DNA from: Agrococcus sp. ProA11
GTDB taxonomy: Bacteria; Actinomycetota; Actinomycetes; Actinomycetales; Microbacteriaceae
Assembly (NCBI RefSeq): GCF_039880525.1
Contig: NZ_CP156989.1
Coordinates: 744,001-808,000, forward strand
DNA length: 64,000 nt
Reading direction: 5' to 3'
Position 1 is the first letter of the stretch, and each line of letters opens with the position of its first letter. Below, piece by piece: positions 1 through 8,722 of the stretch. Position numbers and translations under genes: made by a program. Under the pieces are notes generated by a model. The model ran no database searches. It was not told where the DNA came from and worked only from the letters and a program-made list of their open reading frames with translations.

Positions 1-909
1 GGCGTTCGACAGCAGATTCTGCATCAGCGCCCGCAGCATCGTCGTATCGCCGATGATCGTCGGCAGCGCGCCGACGTCGATGGTCGCGCCCGTCTCGACG
101 ACCGCCGCATCGAGGTCCTCGACCGCGGCCGCGAGCACGGCGGCGAGATCGACCGGCTCGCGCCGCGGGCTGGCACCGAGCTGCGCGAACGAGAGCAGGT
201 CGTCGACCAGCAGGAGCATCCGCTTGGCCGCAGCCTCCGCGCGGCCCAGCGCCCAGCCGGCATCCGCGGCACCCTCCAGCTCGGGACTCGTCGCGGCGAG
301 CTCCAGGAAGCCGAAGAGCGCGGCGAGCGGGTTTCGGAGGTCGTGGCTCACCTGGCCCGCGAAGTGCGCGAGCTGATCGTTCGAGCGCACCAGCTCGCGC
401 GTCATGCGGCGCAGCTCCAGCACGTCGACGATCTGGCGGGCGAGGACATCCAGCGCGCGCGTGCCGCCGGGGCTGAGGTCGCCGGGATTGTTGTCGAACA
501 CGCACAGCGTGCCGATCGGCAGTCCGCCAGGGGCGATGAGCGGGCTCGACGCGTAGAGCCGCACGTTCGCGATCTCACCGTTCACGAACGGGTTGTCGCG
601 GAACCGCTCGTCGAGCTGCGCATCCGGTACGAAGACGGGTTCGGCCTGCTGGAACACGATGTTGCACATCGAGTCCTCGCGCGAGCACGCGCTCGCCTCG
701 ATCCCGACCGCCGCGACGGAGTGCTGCGTGCCCTCGTCGATGATGTTGATGAGCGCGAACCGGACGCCGCAGGCGGCTGACGCCAGCTCGACCAGACCCT
801 GCAGGTCGGCCGCGGGCGGCTCGCCGAGGATGCGGTAGGCCTCGATCGCCTCGCGACGTGCGAGATCCTCTGCGCGGGTGCTCGTGTGCTGTGCTGTGCC
901 GTGACTCAC
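1..909 (-). CDS. GAF-domain sensor histidine kinase (partial, C-terminus beyond window)
   Basis: The reverse strand is open from a GTG at 909 to the window edge, giving 303 residues with no stop. Residues about 30-165 read as a GAF domain, including the stretch around CSREDSMCNIVF, which is typical of cytosolic GAF kinases of Actinobacteria. A short linker leads to a HisKA dimerisation helix with the H-box SHDLRNP; His189 is the predicted phospho-acceptor. The HATPase domain begins near residue 235 and is cut just inside its N-box (ends LMQNLLSNA). There are no membrane segments, so this is a soluble kinase sensing an intracellular or redox signal. The start is uncertain: a stop lies four codons upstream and the ribosome site (GGAG) is only two bases from the GTG. 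The partner response regulator is not in the window. Confidence 0.88.
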   Translation of the reverse strand, partial: MSHGTAQHTSTRAEDLARREAIEAYRILGEPPAADLQGLVELASAACGVRFALINIIDEGTQHSVAAVGIEASACSREDSMCNIVFQQAEPVFVPDAQLDERFRDNPFVNGEIANVRLYASSPLIAPGGLPIGTLCVFDNNPGDLSPGGTRALDVLARQIVDVLELRRMTRELVRSNDQLAHFAGQVSHDLRNPLAALFGFLELAATSPELEGAADAGWALGRAEAAAKRMLLLVDDLLSFAQLGASPRREPVDLAAVLAAAVEDLDAAVVETGATIDVGALPTIIGDTTMLRALMQNLLSNA

Positions 910-954
910 CGCTCCAGACTAAGTGCCGCAGGCTGCTGCATGACCGAGCACGCG

Positions 955-981
955 AAAGGGGCGCCGCCGAAGCGACGCCCC
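955..981 (-). terminator. Intrinsic terminator after the DUF6458 gene
   Basis: Read on the minus strand, a 10-base stem (GGGGCGTCGC with GCGGCGCCCC, one U-G pair) closes a TTCG tetraloop and is followed by TTT. It lies 32 bases downstream of the DUF6458 stop and upstream of the kinase gene, so it separates the two minus-strand units. Confidence 0.7.
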
Positions 982-1012
982 TGCCCGTTGCCGGTGGCCA
1001 GCGAGTCGTCTG

Positions 1013-1282
1013 TCAGACCACGTCGTCGCGGCGCTCGGTGCGCTCGACGCGGGTGCCCGTCGCCGGGTCGACGCTCGCGCGCGACACCTGCGAGGTGCGG
1101 CCGCTGCGGGCGTTCATGATGATGCCGATGAGGGTCACGAGCGCTCCCGCGCCCAGCAGGATGTAGCCGATCAGCGACCAGTTGGCGCCCTCGACCTCCC
1201 ACAGTCCCGGCACTGCCCACGCGACGATCGCGCCAGCGGCCATGAGAAAGATGCCGAAGCCGATGCTCAAGGTGCTCTCCAT
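1013..1282 (-). CDS. DUF6458 family small membrane protein
   Basis: An 89-residue protein beginning MESTLSIGFG. Residues 5-27 form one transmembrane helix (LSIGFGIFLMAAGAIVAWAV) and residues 37-58 a second one (LIGYILLGAGALVTLIGIIM), followed by a basic, polar cytoplasmic tail. This two-helix layout with a tail rich in R, T and V is that of the actinobacterial DUF6458 family, whose function is unknown. An in-frame upstream start would add 20 Arg-rich residues with no family match, so the inner ATG is preferred. The gene has its own terminator downstream and diverges from leuB. Confidence 0.8.
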   Translation of the reverse strand: MESTLSIGFGIFLMAAGAIVAWAVPGLWEVEGANWSLIGYILLGAGALVTLIGIIMNARSGRTSQVSRASVDPATGTRVERTERRDDVV

Positions 1283-1363
1283 TCGTCGGGACGGCCGGGA
1301 AGCCGTCGCTGCAGGCAATCTAACGCAGCCCCGCCTGAACACCGCGTGGGAATCGCGCGCGAC

Positions 1364-1369
1364 TAGGCT
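1364..1369 (+). promoter_or_regulatory. Possible -10 element for leuB
   Basis: TAGGCT fits the actinobacterial TANNNT -10 consensus and would give a leader of about 62 bases before the leuB GTG. No clear -35 is seen. The leader shows no obvious leucine-rich peptide or attenuator. Confidence 0.35.
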
Positions 1370-1437
1370 TGCACCGCGGCCTGCGCGGGTGCAGTGCCGC
1401 GAGTCGACGGGCGCGCAGAGCGCCGCAAGGAGGAAGC

Positions 1438-2496
1438 GTGGAGCAGCTGCGTCTCGCGGTCATCGGAGGAGACGGGATCGGGCCCGAGGTGACGCTGGAG
1501 GCCAGGCGCGCCATGCGCGCCGCGCTCGACGGGGTCGAGCTGGTCGAGACCGAGTACGACCTCGGTGCAGCCCACTTCCTCGAGACCGGCGAGATCCTCG
1601 ACGATGCCACGCTCGCTGCGCTTGCCCAGCACGACGCAATCCTGCTCGGCGCGGTCGGCGGCGATCCCGCCGACCCGCGCCTCGCCGGCGGCATCATCGA
1701 GCGCGGGCTGCTGCTGCGCCTCCGCTTCGCCTTCGACCATCACGTGAACCTGCGCCCCACGCGCCTGCACCCGAAGGTGGAGAGCCCGCTGCGCAACCCG
1801 GGCGAGATCGACTTCGTCGTGGTGCGGGAGGGCACCGAGGGGCCGTACGTCGGCAACGGCGGCTCGCTGCGCACCGGCACCGAGCATGAGATCGCGAACG
1901 AGACGAGCGTCAATACCGCCTTCGGCGTCGACAGGGTCGTGCGCTTCGCGTTCGAGCTTGCCGAGCAGCGTCGTCACACGCTGACCCTCGTGCACAAGAA
2001 GAACGTGCTCGTGCACGCCGGTGGGCTGTGGCAGCGCGTCGTCGACGCGGTCGCCGCCGAGCACCCGGATGTCGCGGTCGACTACCTGCACGTCGACGCG
2101 GCCACCATCTTCCTGGTCGACAACCCGGGCCGCTTCGACGTGATCGTCACCGACAACCTGTTCGGCGACATCCTCACCGACCTCGCCGGCGCCGTCGGCG
2201 GCGGCATCGGACTGGCGGCATCCGGCAACCTCAATCCTTCCGGCGCCTTCCCGAGCATGTTCGAGCCCGTGCACGGCTCCGCGCCCGACATCGCCGGTCG
2301 CGGCATCGCCGATCCGACCGCCGCGATCCTCTCCGCCGCGCTGCTGCTCGAGCACTCCGGGCAGGCAGCGGCAGGCGCGCGCATCCGCGACGCCGTCGAC
2401 GCGGACATCGACGCGCGCGACGGCTCGCGACGCACCACCACCGAGATCGGCGCCGCTATCGTCGACCGCATCACCGCTTCCAAGGAGCACGCATGA
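1438..2496 (+). CDS. leuB: 3-isopropylmalate dehydrogenase
   Basis: A 352-residue isocitrate/isopropylmalate dehydrogenase family enzyme that oxidises and decarboxylates 3-isopropylmalate to 2-ketoisocaproate with NAD in leucine biosynthesis. The N-terminus shows the nucleotide loop GGDGIGPEV; the family tyrosine region reads [14 protein letters not shown]; the metal-binding segment is [19 protein letters not shown]; and [19 protein letters not shown] is the family C-terminal signature. The GTG start follows a strong AAGGAGG by five bases. The 3' end overlaps ilvE by four bases (ATGA), so the two branched-chain genes are translationally coupled, while leuC and leuD lie about 49 kb away. Confidence 0.95.
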   Translation: MEQLRLAVIGGDGIGPEVTLEARRAMRAALDGVELVETEYDLGAAHFLETGEILDDATLAALAQHDAILLGAVGGDPADPRLAGGIIERGLLLRLRFAFDHHVNLRPTRLHPKVESPLRNPGEIDFVVVREGTEGPYVGNGGSLRTGTEHEIANETSVNTAFGVDRVVRFAFELAEQRRHTLTLVHKKNVLVHAGGLWQRVVDAVAAEHPDVAVDYLHVDAATIFLVDNPGRFDVIVTDNLFGDILTDLAGAVGGGIGLAASGNLNPSGAFPSMFEPVHGSAPDIAGRGIADPTAAILSAALLLEHSGQAAAGARIRDAVDADIDARDGSRRTTTEIGAAIVDRITASKEHA

Positions 2497-3581
2497 GCCT
2501 CGACTTCACGCTCACCCGCAATGCGCGGCCGGCAGACGACGACGTCCGTGCCGACGTGCTGGCCAACCCCGGCTTTGGGCAGTTCTTCACCGACCACATG
2601 GTCTCGATCGATTGGACGCTCGAGGACGGCTGGGCGAACGCCCGCGTCGAGCCGTACGGCCCGCTGCAGATGGACCCCGCCTCTGCGGTGCTGCACTACG
2701 GCCAGGAGATCTTCGAGGGCATGAAGGCCTACCGACGCGCCGATGGCTCGGTGTGGACGTTCCGCCCCGACCAGAACGCGCGGCGCCTGCAGCGCTCGGC
2801 AGAGCGGCTCGCTCTGCCGCAGCTGCCGGAGGACGACTTCGTCGAGGCGGTGCGCCAGCTCGTCGAGGTCGACGAGGCGTGGGTGCCCAGCGGCGGCGAG
2901 AACTCCCTCTACCTGCGCCCCTTCATGATCGCCAATGAGGTGTTCCTGGGCGTGCGGGCGGCGCAGACCGTGCGCTTCATGGTGATCGCCAGCCCCGCCG
3001 GCCCCTACTTCGCCGGCGGCGTCAAGCCGGTCTCGATCTGGCTCTCCCGCGAGTTCAATCGAGCGGGCAAAGGCGGCACGGGAGCGGCCAAGTGCGGCGG
3101 CAACTACGCCGCGAGCCTGCTGCCGACCCAGCAGGCGGTCGCCAACGGCTGCGCGCAGGTGCTCTTCCTCAACGAGGGCGGCACGGACCTGGAGGAGCTC
3201 GGCGGCATGAACGTGGTGCTCGTCAAGGCCGACGGCACCCTCGTGACGCCCGAATCCGACTCGATCCTCGACGGCGTCACCCGCAACTCGCTGCTGCAGC
3301 TCGCGCAGGATGCCGGCCACCGCGTCGAGCGGCGCCCGGTCACGCTCGCCGAGTGGCGCGATGGCGCCGCGGACGGCTCGATCACCGAGGCCTTCGCCTG
3401 CGGCACGGCCGCGGTGCTCACGCCCATCGCGGCGCTGAAGAGCGCCGACGAGACCATCGGCGACGAGCATGCGCCGGCGGGGCCCGTGGCGACCGCGCTC
3501 CGCAAGCAGCTCACCGACATCCAGTACGGCCGTGCCGAGGACGAGCACGGCTGGATGCTGCAGCTCACCGGAGCCCGCTGA
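2493..3581 (+). CDS. ilvE: Branched-chain amino acid aminotransferase
   Basis: A 362-residue class IV PLP aminotransferase that transfers the amino group from glutamate to the keto acids of leucine, isoleucine and valine. Diagnostic segments are [12 protein letters not shown], the lysine region [13 protein letters not shown] (the Schiff-base lysine is the K of AAKCGGN), [16 protein letters not shown], and [14 protein letters not shown] near the C-terminus. Length and motifs match the long actinobacterial IlvE form. It overlaps leuB by four bases and the next gene by one, so the three genes form one transcript. It would use the product of LeuB directly. Confidence 0.95.
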   Translation: MSLDFTLTRNARPADDDVRADVLANPGFGQFFTDHMVSIDWTLEDGWANARVEPYGPLQMDPASAVLHYGQEIFEGMKAYRRADGSVWTFRPDQNARRLQRSAERLALPQLPEDDFVEAVRQLVEVDEAWVPSGGENSLYLRPFMIANEVFLGVRAAQTVRFMVIASPAGPYFAGGVKPVSIWLSREFNRAGKGGTGAAKCGGNYAASLLPTQQAVANGCAQVLFLNEGGTDLEELGGMNVVLVKADGTLVTPESDSILDGVTRNSLLQLAQDAGHRVERRPVTLAEWRDGAADGSITEAFACGTAAVLTPIAALKSADETIGDEHAPAGPVATALRKQLTDIQYGRAEDEHGWMLQLTGAR

Positions 3582-4354
3582 TGCGCGTCATCCGCTTCTC
3601 GCATGGCGACCGGATCGGCTTCGGCGTCCTCGACGACGACGCGCTGGTCGAGCTCGTCGGCGACCCGATCGTCAACGGCTTCGACACCACAGGGCAGCGC
3701 CTCGCGCTCAGCGAGGTGCGGCTGCTCGCCCCCGTGATCCCGCGCTCGAAGATCGTCGCGGTCGGTCGCAACTACGCGAAGCACGCGGCCGAGATGGGCA
3801 ACGACGTGCCGACGGAGCCGCTCGTCTTCCTCAAGCCCAACACCTCGGTGATCGGCCCCGGCGACGCCATCGTGCTGCCGCCCGAGTCGGAGAACGTGCA
3901 CTTCGAGGGTGAGGTCGCGCTCGTCATCGGGCGGGTCGCCCGCCGCCTCACGCCGCAGAACGCGCTCGGCGCGGTCTTCGGCGTGACGGTCGCGAACGAC
4001 GTCACGGCGCGCGATCTGCAGCGCCGTGAGCCGCAGTGGGCCAGGGCCAAGGGCTTCGACACCTTCTGCCCGATCGGCCCGGCGATCGAGACGGAGCCAG
4101 ACTGGGATGCGCTGCGCGTGCTGACCAGACTCGACGGCGAGGTGCGGCAGGACGGCAACTCGACCGACTGGATCTTCGACGCGCCGACCGTGCTGAGCTG
4201 GATCACGGCATCGATGACCCTCCTGCCTGGCGACGTGGTGCTGATGGGCACACCGGAGGGGGTCGGGCCGATGGCCGCCGGTCAGACCGTCGAGGTCGAG
4301 ATCCCGGGTGTCGGCACGCTGCGCAATCCTGTGGTCGCGCAGCAGACCGTCTGA
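3581..4354 (+). CDS. Fumarylacetoacetate hydrolase family protein
   Basis: A 257-residue FAH-superfamily protein. The N-terminal 60 residues are a small accessory domain; the catalytic domain starts near AVGRNYAKHAAEMG and carries FLKPNTSVIGPGD, the metal ligands of FEGEVALVIG, and ND of GVTVANDVTARDLQ. GDVVLMGTPEGVGPM closes the fold. Family members hydrolyse or decarboxylate acylpyruvates and 2-oxo-diacids. The gene follows ilvE with a one-base overlap, and a FAH gene at this place before gltX is common in Actinobacteria, where its exact substrate is not established. It is unrelated in position to the hpa cluster further on. Confidence 0.85.
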   Translation: MRVIRFSHGDRIGFGVLDDDALVELVGDPIVNGFDTTGQRLALSEVRLLAPVIPRSKIVAVGRNYAKHAAEMGNDVPTEPLVFLKPNTSVIGPGDAIVLPPESENVHFEGEVALVIGRVARRLTPQNALGAVFGVTVANDVTARDLQRREPQWARAKGFDTFCPIGPAIETEPDWDALRVLTRLDGEVRQDGNSTDWIFDAPTVLSWITASMTLLPGDVVLMGTPEGVGPMAAGQTVEVEIPGVGTLRNPVVAQQTV

Positions 4355-4431
4355 GCGGGGTCCCGAGCAGGCGACGAGCATCGCTGACGCGCAGTCTCGT
4401 CGGGCGAGCGGGCTGACCTTGCACCGCAGGC

Positions 4432-4470
4432 TGTCTGCATATGCAGGCAGTCTCCCGCTACAGTGGGAAC
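4432..4470 (+). promoter_or_regulatory. Palindromic operator and leaderless promoter of the PadR gene
   Basis: A perfect 12-base palindrome CTGCATATGCAG (4435-4446) extends to an 18-base imperfect inverted repeat (4432-4449). Ten bases downstream lies the -10 element TACAGT (4459-4464), and the start codon comes six bases later at 4471, so transcription probably begins at or just before the ATG. The operator therefore covers the -35 zone. PadR proteins normally repress their own gene through such dyads, so autorepression is the likely meaning. Confidence 0.6.
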
Positions 4471-4797
4471 ATGGCTTCTCCCGATGCCCTTCGCGGCCAC
4501 GTCGATGCAATGCTGCTCGCGGTGCTGTCCGCCGGACCGGTCCACGGCTACGGTGCGGTCGAGCGCATCAGGGAGCGCTCGGGTGGCGTGCTCGACTTCC
4601 CGAGCGGCACGGTCTATCCGGCGCTGAAGCGACTGGAGCGACGCGGCCTCATCGAGGGCGAGTGGGAGGTCGGCGGCCGTTCGAAGCGGGTCTACCGGCT
4701 GACGAGCGCAGGCATCGCTGCGCTCGAGACCGAGCGCAGCGACTGGGTGAAGACCGCGTCGCTGATCACGAGCGTGCTCGGCGCGGCTCGCGGCTGA
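4471..4797 (+). CDS. PadR family transcriptional regulator
   Basis: A 108-residue winged-helix regulator. The PadR domain fills the protein: LLAVLSAGPVHGYGAVERI (helix 1 and the GPxHGY motif), FPSGTVYPALKRLERRGLIEGEW (recognition helix and wing), then KRVYRLTSAGIAAL. The inner ATG at 4471 is preferred over an upstream start because it sits at the predicted transcription start. PadR proteins respond to phenolics, drugs or envelope stress. The neighbour on the other strand is a HAAS-like membrane protein whose 3' end overlaps this gene by 32 bases; PadR and HAAS proteins are a recurrent pair, usually co-directional. Confidence 0.88.
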   Translation: MASPDALRGHVDAMLLAVLSAGPVHGYGAVERIRERSGGVLDFPSGTVYPALKRLERRGLIEGEWEVGGRSKRVYRLTSAGIAALETERSDWVKTASLITSVLGAARG

Positions 4798-5446
4798 CTG
4801 CCGCCCACAGCCGCAGCACGCTGGCGGACGATGCCGCGAGCGCGGCCCCCAGCACGATGGTGAAGGCGACCAGTGCGACGAGCGCTGCCGTGCCCGCCGC
4901 CGGCACCGCCAGCATGGCCGCCATCGCGATGGCCCCCAGCACGAGCACGAGCGCGAACCCGAGCTGCAGCACGGCGACCGCCGCGAGCGCGGCGGGTGAG
5001 CCCCAGCGGCGGATGGCGAACCACGCGGCGACCGCGGTGCCGACCAGGAGCGGGCCCGCGACGTCGAGCGCCGTCGAGACCTGCAGCATCCAGCCGGACT
5101 CCGCGGGCACACGGAAGCCAGGCAGTCCGACGATCGTCGTCATGCCGACGTACCAGGCGATCAGCAGCGCGACGACGCCGACGGCGGTGAGCGAGGTGAA
5201 GCGCCTGCCCCTGGCGGCGAGCAGCTCGAACGACAGCGCTGCGGCGACATCGCGCGCGTCGCCGAACTCGGCGGCGACCGCCGCCGCTGCAGCCGGCGCG
5301 GGCTGGCCGGCCGTCGTCCGCGCATCCACCGCCTCGCGCAGGTCGCCCTCGATCTCGGCCACGACCTCTCGTCGTCGACGAGCGCTCGCGATCACGGTGC
5401 GATCGAGGCGGCCGACGAGGTCGGCGATGGGGTCGGGAGCGGGCAT
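4766..5446 (-). CDS. HAAS-type membrane protein, probable PadR partner
   Basis: A 226-residue protein. Residues 1-75 are soluble and helical, with the pattern of the HAAS domain (VGRLDR, RRREVVAEIEGDL, AAEFGDARDVAAAL), which is associated with PadR regulators. At least four hydrophobic helices follow: around AVGVVALLIAWYV, TALDVAGPLLVGTAVAAWF, LAAVAVLQLGFALVLVLGA, and ALVALVAFTIVLGAALAASS. The ATG at 5446 with GGTGGA upstream is preferred; a GTG six codons earlier is possible. It ends inside the 3' end of the PadR gene, a tail-to-tail overlap that could let each transcript interfere with the other. The molecular role is not known. Confidence 0.72.
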   Translation of the reverse strand: MPAPDPIADLVGRLDRTVIASARRRREVVAEIEGDLREAVDARTTAGQPAPAAAAAVAAEFGDARDVAAALSFELLAARGRRFTSLTAVGVVALLIAWYVGMTTIVGLPGFRVPAESGWMLQVSTALDVAGPLLVGTAVAAWFAIRRWGSPAALAAVAVLQLGFALVLVLGAIAMAAMLAVPAAGTAALVALVAFTIVLGAALAASSASVLRLWAAVSREPRRARS

Positions 5447-5467
5447 CGTCCACCATGATCCCACGCC

Positions 5468-5473
5468 TAGGAT
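5468..5473 (+). promoter_or_regulatory. Probable -10 element of gltX
   Basis: TAGGAT ends nine bases before the gltX ATG, so the transcript has almost no leader. It lies just upstream of the start of the divergent HAAS gene, so this 36-base gap must serve both directions. Confidence 0.4.
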
Positions 5474-5482
5474 GGAGCCATC

Positions 5483-6973
5483 ATGAGCGTCCCCTTCTCG
5501 GCCGCGACCGGCAGCGATGTCGTCGTGCGCTTCTGCCCATCACCCACCGGCACGCCGCACGTCGGGCTGATCCGCACCGCCTTGTTCAACTGGGCCTACG
5601 CGCGTCACCACGGCGGCAAGCTCGTGTTCCGCATCGAGGACACCGATGCCGCACGCGACAGCCAGGAATCCTACGAGCAGCTGCTCGAGGCGATGGGGTG
5701 GCTCGGGATCGACTGGGACGAGGGCGTCGAGACCGGCGGGCCGCACGCGCCCTACCGTCAGTCGCAGCGCGGCGAGATCTACGCCGAGATCATCGAGCGG
5801 CTCACCGCATCCGGCCACCTCTACGAGTCGTTCGCGACCGCCGAGGAGATCGAGGCGCGCAACGTCGCGCAGGGACGCGACCCGCGCCAGGGATACGACA
5901 ACTTCGAGCGCGAGCTCAGCGAGGAGCAGCGCCAGGCGCACCGCGCCGAGGGGCGACAGCCGAGCCTGCGACTGCGCGTGCCCGACGAGGACCTCTCGTT
6001 CGACGACCTCGTGCGCGGCGAGATCACCTTCCCGGCCGGCTCGTTCAGCGACTTCGTGGTCGTGCGCCCGAACGGCGCGCCGCTTTACACGTTCGTCAAC
6101 CCCGTCGACGACGCCCTGATGGGCGTCACGCACGTGCTGCGCGGCGAGGATCTGCTGTCGTCGACCCCGCGCCAGATCGCGCTGTACCGCGCGCTCGGCG
6201 AGGTCGGCATCGCGACGGAGATCCCGCGCTTCGGACACCTGCCGTACGTCATGGGCGAGGGCAACAAGAAGCTCTCGAAGCGCGACCCGCAGTCGAACCT
6301 CTTCCTGCTGCGGGAGGCCGGCTTCATCCCCGAGGGGCTGCTGAACTACCTGTCGCTGCTGGGCTGGTCGATCGCGCCCGACCGCGACGTCTTCACCCGC
6401 GACGAGCTGATCGCCGCATTCGACGTCGCGGACGTCAACCCGAACCCGAGCCGGTTCGATCCGAAGAAGGCCGAGTCGATCAACGGCGACCACGTGCGGA
6501 TGCTGGACGCCGACGACTTCGCGGCGCGCCTCGAGCCGTACCTCGGCCGCATCTTCGACGGCAAGCCGAGCGACGCGCAGCGCGCGCTGCTGCAGCAGGC
6601 CGCGCCGCTCGTGCAGGAGCGCATGCAGCTCATCGGCCAGGCCGAGGACATGCTCGGCTTCCTCTTCCTCGACGACGAGGACATCCACCACGACGCCGAC
6701 GCGGTCGCCAAGCTCGGCGACGACGCACTCGCGGTGCTGGAGGGCTCCCGTCGGGTGCTCGCGGAGCTCGAGTCCTTCGAGACCGCTGCAATCGAGCAGG
6801 CGCTGCGCGAGGTGCTCATCGACGGCCTCGGCCTCAAGCCGCGCTTCGCGTTCACGCCGCTGCGCGTGGCGGTCACCGGGCGCCGCGTGTCGCCGCCGCT
6901 GTTCGAGTCGATGGAGCTGCTCGGCCGCGCCGCGACGCTCGCCCGCATCGACCGGCTGGCCTCGAGCATCTGA
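5483..6973 (+). CDS. gltX: Glutamyl-tRNA synthetase
   Basis: A 496-residue class I aminoacyl-tRNA synthetase charging tRNA-Glu (and tRNA-Gln in organisms that use the amidotransferase route). The ATP-binding HIGH-type motif is [10 protein letters not shown] near residue 20, the KMSKS-type loop is [10 protein letters not shown] near residue 265, and [12 protein letters not shown] is the family sequence after the Rossmann core. The C-terminal third is the helical anticodon-binding part. It overlaps the following flavoprotein gene by three bases (TGATG). Both cognate tRNA genes of the window, tRNA-Gln and tRNA-Glu, lie downstream, but 38 kb apart from each other. Confidence 0.96.
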   Translation: MSVPFSAATGSDVVVRFCPSPTGTPHVGLIRTALFNWAYARHHGGKLVFRIEDTDAARDSQESYEQLLEAMGWLGIDWDEGVETGGPHAPYRQSQRGEIYAEIIERLTASGHLYESFATAEEIEARNVAQGRDPRQGYDNFERELSEEQRQAHRAEGRQPSLRLRVPDEDLSFDDLVRGEITFPAGSFSDFVVVRPNGAPLYTFVNPVDDALMGVTHVLRGEDLLSSTPRQIALYRALGEVGIATEIPRFGHLPYVMGEGNKKLSKRDPQSNLFLLREAGFIPEGLLNYLSLLGWSIAPDRDVFTRDELIAAFDVADVNPNPSRFDPKKAESINGDHVRMLDADDFAARLEPYLGRIFDGKPSDAQRALLQQAAPLVQERMQLIGQAEDMLGFLFLDDEDIHHDADAVAKLGDDALAVLEGSRRVLAELESFETAAIEQALREVLIDGLGLKPRFAFTPLRVAVTGRRVSPPLFESMELLGRAATLARIDRLASSI

Positions 6974-7884
6974 TGGACGCGGATGTCGTCGTCATCGGCG
7001 CCGGACCCGCGGGGCTCGCTGCGACGCTGAACCTTGCGCGCCAGCAGCGCACGGTGGCGCTGCTCGACTCCAACCGGCCCCGCCATGCGGCGACCCTGCA
7101 GTCGCACGGATTCATCACCCGAGACGGCATCTCGCCGCTCGAGCTGCGCACGCGCGGTCGCGACGAGGTGCTGCGGTATCCGACCGTCACGCACGAGCGC
7201 ACCCGCGTGATGCAGATCGCGGCGATCGACGGCGGGTTCGCGGTGCAGGCGGAGCAGCCCGGCTCGCGCGCAGAGAGCGAGACGCGCGCGGCCGCAGTGC
7301 TCATCGCGACGGGCCTGAGCGAGACGCTCCCGGTGTCGCAGCACGTGCGCCCCTGGTACGGCACGAGCCTGCACTCGTGCATGGACTGCGACGGCTACGA
7401 CAAGCGGGGCCAGCCGCTCGCGCTCATCGGTGAGACCGGCGATCTCGTCGACCGGGCCATGGTGATCCGGCGCCACACCGACGACCTCGCGGTCTTCACG
7501 AACGGGTCGGATGCGGTGGATGCAGCGGGAGAGGCGCGGCTCGCCGAGCACGGTGTCGAGCTCGTGCGCACGCCCATCGCGGCCATCGAGGGCAGTCGTG
7601 ACGGCATGCAGGCGATCGTGCTCGAGGACGGCACCCGGAACGAGCGCACCGGCGGGTTCGTGCGCCCCTGGTGGCACCCGCAGATCGAGTTCGCCGCGGC
7701 GCTCGGGCTCGAGACAGACGAGGACGGTCTCGTGGTGGTCGACCGTGCCCAGCGCAGCTCGGTGCAGGGCGTCTATGCGGCTGGCGACATCACCCCTGGG
7801 TTCCGACAGCTTGCGGTCGCGGCCGGTGCCGGCACTGTGGCGGCCTCGGTGATCAACCGAGACCTCATCGCGCGAGACCGCTGA
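6973..7884 (+). CDS. Thioredoxin-reductase-like FAD/NAD(P) oxidoreductase
   Basis: A 303-residue flavoprotein. Residues 4-16 are the FAD loop VVVIGAGPAGLA; the middle carries a CxxC pair (Cys136 and Cys139 in SCMDCDGYD) at the position of the thioredoxin reductase redox disulphide; the C-terminal FAD signature is GVYAAGDITPG. The usual GGGxSA-type NADPH loop is replaced by LIGETGDLVDRA, so the second nucleotide site is atypical and the dinucleotide used is unclear. It is coupled to gltX by a TGATG overlap. Members of this group reduce small disulphides, or act as disulphide-forming oxidases as in holomycin or gliotoxin systems; nothing nearby decides the partner. Confidence 0.82.
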   Translation: MDADVVVIGAGPAGLAATLNLARQQRTVALLDSNRPRHAATLQSHGFITRDGISPLELRTRGRDEVLRYPTVTHERTRVMQIAAIDGGFAVQAEQPGSRAESETRAAAVLIATGLSETLPVSQHVRPWYGTSLHSCMDCDGYDKRGQPLALIGETGDLVDRAMVIRRHTDDLAVFTNGSDAVDAAGEARLAEHGVELVRTPIAAIEGSRDGMQAIVLEDGTRNERTGGFVRPWWHPQIEFAAALGLETDEDGLVVVDRAQRSSVQGVYAAGDITPGFRQLAVAAGAGTVAASVINRDLIARDR

Positions 7885-7891
7885 CCCCCGC

Positions 7892-8440
7892 TCAGGCCAG
7901 CGCGTAGGCGGCGCGCAGCCAGTCGATGAGCTCGGCGTCGACCTCCTCGACTGCGGCGACGTTGACGCGATGCGTGCACATGCCGCCCGCGAGCTGCAGC
8001 CGTTCGGTCGCAGGCGCATCCCCGAGATTGATGCCCAGCTGCACACGCCGCGCGCTCGCGGCCTCCACGAGCGCGAACTGCTTCGAGCGACGCAGCGAGA
8101 CGCCCGTCTTCTTCGGCGCGACCTCGACGTCGTCACCGAACTCGGCGACGGCAGCGAGGATGCGATCCAGGATCGGCCGGAGCGCCGCCTTCCCGCCCGA
8201 GTATTGGGCGGCGATCAAGTCATCGCCCGTCACGGGGCCGTCGTTCCTCGAGCGATGCTGATGCAACACGAGATTCGCGAAGCCGTGTGTCATGCCGTGC
8301 TCGCTCTTCAGGAGCGCCATGGCCTCGCCGTGCTTCTCGAGGCCGGCCGCATCGAGCACGACGAACCATTCCTCCAGGCTCCTGCCGGTCTTCGATGGCA
8401 GGTTGTCGATCATCTTCTGGGTCGCAGCGTCGACGTCCAT
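7892..8440 (-). CDS. DUF4287 / DUF5655 domain protein
   Basis: A 182-residue soluble protein. Residues 1-72 match the DUF4287 pattern (KMIDNLPSKTGRSLEEW then KHGEAMALLKSEHGMTHGFANL). Residues 85-182 match DUF5655 (ILDRILAAVAEFGDDVEVAPKKTGVSLRRSKQFA then the C-terminal ELIDWLRAAY). The pair is a common stand-alone protein of unknown function in Actinobacteria. It is convergent with the gltX unit, with seven bases between stops, and the tRNA-Gln gene begins 131 bases upstream of its start. Confidence 0.85.
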   Translation of the reverse strand: MDVDAATQKMIDNLPSKTGRSLEEWFVVLDAAGLEKHGEAMALLKSEHGMTHGFANLVLHQHRSRNDGPVTGDDLIAAQYSGGKAALRPILDRILAAVAEFGDDVEVAPKKTGVSLRRSKQFALVEAASARRVQLGINLGDAPATERLQLAGGMCTHRVNVAAVEEVDAELIDWLRAAYALA

Positions 8441-8571
8441 GTCGTGACGATAGCGCCGGGAGCGCGCTCGCGGGGGAGTGGGGTTGCCATTCGGGGCTCG
8501 CGGTGATTCGCGCTCTGCGCATCGAGTTGCTATGCTCGACTCTTGGTTCGCCCGCTTCGGCTTGCGACCAT

Positions 8572-8643
8572 TGGGGTATGGTGTAATTGGCAACACGGAG
8601 GTTTCTGGTACCTTTGTTCTTGGTTCGAGTCCAGGTACCCCAG
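8572..8643 (+). tRNA. tRNA-Gln(CTG)
   Basis: A 72-base cloverleaf. The acceptor stem TGGGGTA pairs with TACCCCA (8636-8642), G8643 is the discriminator, and CCA is not encoded. The D stem is GTGT/ACAC. The anticodon stem (8598-8602 with 8610-8614) encloses the loop TTCTGGT, giving anticodon CTG at 8605-8607. The T arm is CTTGG with loop TTCGAGT and CCAGG. It reads CAG, the dominant glutamine codon in this DNA. Confidence 0.96.
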
Positions 8644-8649
8644 CTCTGC

Positions 8650-8674
8650 AAAGCCCCCGCGAAGCGGGGGCTTT
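8650..8674 (+). terminator. Intrinsic terminator after tRNA-Gln
   Basis: AAAGCCCCCGC and GCGGGGGCTTT form an 11-base perfect stem with a GAA loop, ending in TTTCG, seven bases after the tRNA. It separates the tRNA from the permease gene. Confidence 0.85.
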
Positions 8675-8722
8675 CGTCGTTTCTATGACAGGAACGGCGC
8701 GCTGCATCGAGAGGGAGCATGG

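Noticed and set aside
3581-4354. FAH gene next to ilvE as part of the hpa pathway
   Set aside because: It is over 24 kb from the hpa genes and its place before gltX is conserved in Actinobacteria independently of hpa clusters.
8572-8643. tRNA-Gln as an integration site of a mobile element
   Set aside because: No integrase, relaxase or phage gene in the window, and I found no second copy of the tRNA 3' end.
8543-8722. Longer N-terminus of the APC permease
   Set aside because: The extension would translate the tRNA-Gln gene and its terminator; the GTG at 8723 with GAGGGAG is much better.
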